Origin: Orbilia blumenaviensis
Taxonomy: Eukaryota > Ascomycota > Orbiliomycetes > Orbiliales > Orbiliaceae
Length of the DNA: 64,000 nt
Reading direction: 5' to 3'
NCBI GenBank assembly: GCA_036872755.1
Contig: JAVHNS010000006.1
Span: forward strand, 1,550,001 to 1,614,000
Made by a program: the position numbers and the translations under genes. The notes below the pieces were generated by a model. That model made no database searches. It was not told the origin of the DNA and saw nothing but the letters and a program-made list of their open reading frames with translations. This document shows positions 59,489 through 64,000 of this stretch, in pieces (positions within the stretch are counted from its first letter, which is position 1; the number at the start of each line of letters is the position of its first letter).

Positions 59489-59517
<29 letters not shown>
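59489..59517 (+). repeat. 29-base T homopolymer
   Basis: Uninterrupted T about 130 nt upstream of the TATA box of the secreted protein gene. It could act as a nucleosome-excluding poly(dA:dT) tract. Confidence 0.9.
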
Positions 59518-59648
59518 GTCGTACGTCAGAGGTAGTCTCGAATTGAATTTACTTGATTTATTCGATTTTGATTCAAAGAGCTCTTTTGCATTTCTTTTGT
59601 TCGTATGCGGATTCGGATTTCATGAATTCGAAGTGCTGAAGATGTAAA

Positions 59649-59655
59649 TATAAAA
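59649..59655 (+). promoter_or_regulatory. TATA box of the small secreted protein gene
   Basis: TATAAAA lies 189 nt upstream of the ATG, followed by a CA-rich leader. Confidence 0.55.
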
Positions 59656-59843
59656 CCCTCACGATATGTCACCTTTGTAGAGCCCTTCTCAACATCATCA
59701 TCTCAAAAGAAAAATCACATTCATTTCAAAACACCAGGCAAACCCCAAAACCAAGCCTTAAAATTTCCACTCATTAAAACCTCAAATCTAAACCTTACAT
59801 TCTTTCATACCCCATAAAAAAAAAAAAAAGAAAGCCATCAAAA

Positions 59844-60119
59844 ATGCAGCCCTCAACCCTCCTCACCATCCTCCTCACCGCAACCGCCATATCCGCCGCT
59901 CCAATCCCCGCTCCTCAAAACTGGAAAAACATCGGCGCAGGCGTCGTAAACGGTATTGGCTTCGTGTGTACCTTCCAAGGCGAACAGTGCCAACAAATCG
60001 GAGACGCCGTTAAGGGCGGTATCAAAGATGCGGTTCAGAAGGGACCTAAGTTGGGAGAGAAGGAGGCGGATCAGGTTATGAAGGGTGGATTGAAGGATAC
60101 TATTAGTGGGTGGAATTAG
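59844..60119 (+). CDS. Small secreted protein, 91 residues
   Basis: Single exon, 91 residues, in a clean AAAAATGCAG start context. The N-terminus MQPSTLLTILLTATAISAAP is a clear signal peptide, with cleavage likely after Ala 18 or 19. The mature peptide of about 72 residues has one Cys pair (42 and 49) in VCTFQGEQCQQIG and two related GGIKDAVQKGPK/GGLKDTISGWN segments. Strong C-ending codon use in the first half and a TATA promoter suggest high or induced expression. No family recognised. Small size, secretion and lack of homology memory make it a candidate effector or cell-wall-associated peptide, which is inference. Confidence 0.7.
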   Translation: MQPSTLLTILLTATAISAAPIPAPQNWKNIGAGVVNGIGFVCTFQGEQCQQIGDAVKGGIKDAVQKGPKLGEKEADQVMKGGLKDTISGWN

Positions 60120-60729
60120 GGGTGTTATACTGGTTACTTCTACGTGGTTTTGACACGGATCCTGTCGAGCGGGATGTGTATGTGGGACTGGCGGTTTTGT
60201 ATATATATAGTAATAGATACCGATATATTTCCACAGGGTGCTTGGAGATGCATCTAGTGGGAATATAGCTTAATGGCCTAGGGCTGAGTTTCGGAGCTAA
60301 ATCGTATCGCCTGAGATCTTGCATAGATATAATAATCTGAATACCATTCCCAAAAGTCGTATTTGTCTCGTAAACCAGACGTCCTAGCATACAAAAAAGG
60401 TCGTGCGTCAAACAATATACAATATAGCTTTTGTTCTGAAAACCCGCACCTTCGACATCAATAACAGACTTACCCCCCATACATCTCCCTAATCTGACAG
60501 GCTGTTGTATAATAGATACCTAGGTAGATATTAATGAAAGAGTCAAATGGTACATTTCAACATTCAAAGAAATCTCATCTCGCAACGCCTGCTAGATAAA
60601 CTCATAAAAAAAGGTATTACACGGAAACTTCTACCCCCAATCTAATCACCTTCAAAAAAATAGAAAAGGCAAAAGAAAAAGAAAGAGAAAATATGCTAGG
60701 TACTACAAAAAATACTCAAATCTGACGAG
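60120..60729. other. Convergent intergenic region
   Basis: 3' flanks of the secreted-protein gene (+) and the disordered-protein gene (-). The stretch next to 60729 is A-rich. Nothing else seen. Confidence 0.5.
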
Positions 60730-62481
60730 CTACGACACCCTATCATCGTCGTCACCACCTCTTTCCACCTCTCCGCCAATCATGACTCCTGCTCCGGCTA
60801 AGGCCTCATCCATTCTCCGCCTCTGCTCTTGGAAAATTTCTGTGCTTCGGGCTTGTTCTGCTTCCAGCTCCCTTCTGACGCCGGCCAGTCTCTCTCGAAC
60901 TCTGGCCGAATTCTCGGCATTCTCCATATGTCGGAATACTGCTTCATCGCCTAGATCTGCTGGGAGAAATGTGCTTCTGAGAACCCTTCTGCTGCTGTTA
61001 CCTTCAGCATCAAGTGCCTCCTCGACTTCATCGACTTCGGTTCTTATCGAATCTGATGGATTTGGATGCGAAGAAATCGGTGGCGGTGAAACAGTTGTTG
61101 GAATCTCTAAAGCTGCAACTGCAGCAGCCGTAGCGGTGGAAAGCGCAGCTGGTGCCGGGGTGCTCGAACTTGGAAGAACACCAGCCGTCTGAAACATATT
61201 GATAGCCTCGTTTTCAGCCCTACGCAGTTCCCGTCTAGTATTCCGGAGCAAAGCGAATTCCGAGGCAAGGAGATCCATCCGAGATTGCATTGTGCGGATC
61301 CGGGCTTCACGGATGCGGAGGGATGTGTATTGGTTTGAAGGGATTTCGGGAAGAGGGACCGAGGTTGGAGCACCGGACAAAGAGATAGCGTTGGTGTTGA
61401 GTGCGGGATTATTGAGGGCCTGGTTGATTGCCTGGCTGTGTATGGAAAGGGACTCTTCGAGGCTGGCAGCCGTTTCGTCAACGCTATTCATCATGTAATC
61501 CTGGAGAGCACCGATGCGACGGATTTGGTTAATGAGAGTTGGGAAAATATCCTGGTTTCGGGACCCAGGCGAGCTGGATCTTGCCGGTGATGTCGGTGGC
61601 CATTCCGTTGGGATGCTGACAGTCCTTCGTGGTACCGGTGGAGGGTTACTAATAGTTGCTGCAGCATTGGAGGTGGATACGGCAGTCGTAGCGGGCGTAA
61701 GATTTGGTGGAATCCCAGCAGCACTGAGTGCTCGTTCCCACGCTTGCATATCACGGCGTTCGCCGGTGCCTCTGTTAGAAGTTGGCGCTCGGAGACCCAG
61801 GAGCTGCTGCAGGGTAGATGTTTCGTTGGCAGATGTCTGTGCAGTGTTGTTGTTGTTGTTGTTATTGCTACTGCTATTGTTGTTGTTCCTAGGCTGGGGA
61901 GGAGACGTCTCTCGTAGAAATTCGCTGAGGGTGAGCAGCTGATCTGAAGCAGGTTGGATCATCTGAGGCCTAGAACGCTGCGAGGTTGTAGATGTTGTTG
62001 GGAGTGGCGGAGTGTGATAGCTTGCATTCAGGAACCGTTCCATATGTGCTGACCGTCGCTCTCCACGCTCCCGACGACTACGCTCCATTCGAGCGGAGAG
62101 GTCCCTATCACGCTCTCGTTCACGGATCTGATTCTCGTGTTCGCGCTCATTCTGGAGATCTTCGATTTCGATAGTATCGGAGGGGTCGAGGATATGACGA
62201 CGGATGGGACGTGAACCAGAATAGATGTAGTCGTAGGCAAGGGTACCGCTACCTCTCCCTGTGGATGTTGAAGACCCGGGAGCGGAAGATATCCGTGTGG
62301 AGGTTCCAGAGGAGGTGTGGGTCGAAGTGTGGATGTCGCAACGGTTAGTTGCTGATGCCTTGTCCAGCGTTTTAGCGTCTGGCGGCGATTCCCAAACTGT
62401 GGTAGAGAGCGAGAGAGATCAGTACAATTTCACCAACTACGCTTCGGTGATTTGAATGCTGTACTAACGTGGTATACCCAT
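60730..62481 (-). CDS. Large disordered Ser/Pro/Asn-rich protein with coiled-coil segments
   Basis: Two exons on the minus strand: a 13-nt first exon (62481-62469, ATGGGTATACCAC) and 62396-60730, joined across a 72-nt intron to 559 residues. Without the first exon the long frame would have to start at an internal Met well inside a continuous open frame. The spliced start MGIPLWESPPDAKT is the natural one. Charged helical stretches occur at about residues 95-125 (EDLQNEREHENQIRERERDR), around 375-400 (RIREARIRTMQSRMDLL) and near the C-terminus (RVRERLAGVRRELEAEQ). Between them are Ser/Thr/Pro-rich and poly-Asn regions. No enzymatic domain is visible. It may be a scaffold or regulatory protein. 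The family is not recognised. Confidence 0.7.
61846..61892 (-). repeat. AAC/AAT repeat coding for polyasparagine
   Basis: On + the stretch reads TTG/TTA trinucleotides. In the coding sense it encodes NNNN, a short Ser run, then a longer Asn run inside the disordered protein. Confidence 0.8.
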
Positions 62482-64000
62482 TGTGATGGAAGTCGATGTG
62501 TTTAACGGACGGAAGGAAGCAAGCTGAGGGTGCGATGAGGTTGAAGAGTGTGCGGTGGGGAAGCTGGAGAATGTAAGAAAGGGAAAGGCGATAGCGATTA
62601 GGAGACCCTCAACACAGTAAACAAGATGGAAGGGGAGAAGCCTTTCGAATGGGATATTTCAGCGAAGAAACATCGCACGGTCAAGAAAAAGCGGTTCTAC
62701 GAATAGAATTAAAGAAGACGATACGATACTGTGCGATGGGATGAAATTATAGATCCTGGGCATCCAAAGTCCCACCTTCCCAAGGTTTGCAGAGATTTAC
62801 TTGTGCAGAGGGCACATGGGACATGGGGAGCTCCAATCAGAACGAGAACTGTATTCTAGTACGTACAGAAGTACCATCCCCAGACTTTTCCCCGACCGGA
62901 ATTAGAGGGATGTAGGTACCTGTACATGCACATTCAAAATGTATTGATGACCGCTTTGGGTCTGATGCTTGAATCAGGAGAGCGAGGAAGACCGTAGGAG
63001 TTATATTCCGATATCAGTTCGGTACGGGTACACTCTACGAGGTGACATGTGCAAGGCTCTAAGCTCCGGCTGCGTACCCGATACCCCAGAACGCATCAAC
63101 CGACGACTATTCTTGTTCGGGCTACCCGAGGAGGTTCATTGGTGTATACTTAGCACTTGAGATACCCGCTAATTGGCCCGTATTGTCCGGTAATGCTAAT
63201 TGGCCACTGTATGTTCGTATGTGTGCTCTGGTCGGAATCATGGAGGAGGCGGCTCGTACTGTCAAGAAGTCCCGAGCTCAGCTCAGGACCTCACCATAAG
63301 CCAGCGAACTAGTAGCTATAGGTCATCACTTGCAAGCAGCAGCTATTTGTACCCTGGCAGGCCTAGGTTCTGCATCGAAGGTTGTGATATGTCATATTAA
63401 TATATTGCTAGAAAAACGAGGAGTCCACTTAAATCGTATCACATATATATAATACAGCAGCAAATATCACACTCATGCCGGAACAGAGCCCTTTGAATGG
63501 CTAGAGATAGGATTAGCAAATTCCATCGATAACCGATACCTCGCTTCGTGTCTGTGTGCTGCATGGCAAGCTAAGCTTATGTGCGTATGTCATATCATGT
63601 AAACCATTGATTGTTGAGTCCGTAGAGGGAAGGTTTTTTTTTCTGGGAGGTGGAGCGAATAAAAAAAAAAATTTTTTTTCCCCGAGAAAAAAAGATGGAG
63701 GCAACCTTCGCGATCGTCGAAGAAAATAAAATATCCGAGAAGCCAAAACTTTGGAAGCTAACCAAAAGCTCGAGGTTTGGCTAGTTCGAAGCAGTTGGGA
63801 CACGGCCGTCTGCCCGTGGACCCACCGCGATTGACGTTATCCGTAGCCGACTAGGTCTAATTTTATATATAGTTATGGCGAATGTTGGATTGCCATAGCA
63901 CAGACACTTATGAAGCTTCTAAAATGGCTTCCAGACGATCTGGTCCCTAGGATCCCTCATCTATTGAGGGATTTCTAGAAACAGCGTCATACTCGCAATC
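62482..64000. other. Gene-free right flank
   Basis: Promoter of the disordered-protein gene, then no credible coding region to the window end. Short A and T runs lie at 63660-63680. Open frames at 62969-63400 and 63513-63803 are not protein-like. Confidence 0.5.

Larger units (their letters stand above)
58739..59843. other. Divergent intergenic region
   Basis: Divergent promoters of the SRR1 gene and the small secreted protein. Includes a 29-T run at 59489-59517, a TATA box at 59649 and a C/A-rich leader before 59844. No ORF supported. Confidence 0.55.

Noticed and set aside
1..64000. Transposons, CRISPR arrays, rRNA genes or a secondary-metabolite cluster
   Set aside because: I saw no reverse transcriptase, transposase, long terminal repeat, regularly spaced repeats, rRNA segments or backbone biosynthetic enzymes in the reading frames.

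Overview
The window is nuclear DNA of a filamentous ascomycete (Pezizomycotina). The genes carry short introns of 45-250 nt with GTRNGT-like donors and CAG/TAG acceptors, coding exons are rich in CT-type codons, and the recognisable genes are standard fungal housekeeping genes: 60S ribosomal protein uL4, splicing factor Yju2, an Nrp1-type RNA-binding protein, an ELO fatty acid elongase, cytochrome c oxidase subunit 6 and an SRR1-domain protein. Gene density is low (about 17 protein genes in 64 kb). The long gaps are full of A/T homopolymers, purine or pyrimidine tracts and tetranucleotide runs. An early-diverging class such as Orbiliomycetes or Pezizomycetes would fit, but that is inference.

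Layout. 0-18 kb: a sterol desaturase/fatty acid hydroxylase (-), RPL4 (+), an alpha/beta hydrolase (+), an NAD(P)-dependent epimerase-like protein (+) behind a promoter with a perfect 19-nt palindrome next to a TATA box, a secreted CON-13-like protein with an HExxH motif (-), a 4 kb gene-free stretch, and a fungal multi-span membrane protein (+). 18-32 kb: YJU2 (-), possibly overlapped by a small convergent gene, then NRP1 (-) between two very large non-coding stretches. 32-44 kb: an F-box protein (+), a glutathione S-transferase (+), the ELO elongase (- , six exons, one of 21 nt) and COX6 (-). 44-64 kb: an ATP-dependent DNA ligase paralogue with a KYDG active site (-), a giant six-exon gene for a protein of about 1834 residues (-), an SRR1-domain gene (-), a small secreted protein (+) and a long disordered Ser/Pro/Asn-rich protein (-).

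Exon-intron structures were worked out by hand from splice consensus, reading phase and protein continuity. All multi-exon models close in frame. The models for RPL4, NRP1, ELO, COX6 and the DNA ligase are strong. The 3' part of the membrane-protein gene is tentative.

The genes do not form a single pathway or an obvious secondary-metabolite cluster. The most unusual item is the giant gene at 48.9-54.8 kb. It has a TULIP/P47-like N-terminal signature (tentative), a beta-propeller-like centre, an Ig-like segment and a long hydrophobic helical C-terminus. It looks more like a large bacterial-type effector than a normal fungal housekeeping protein. The second most unusual is the neighbouring DNA ligase paralogue, whose nucleotidyltransferase motifs are intact but whose KYDG signature differs from replicative ligases.
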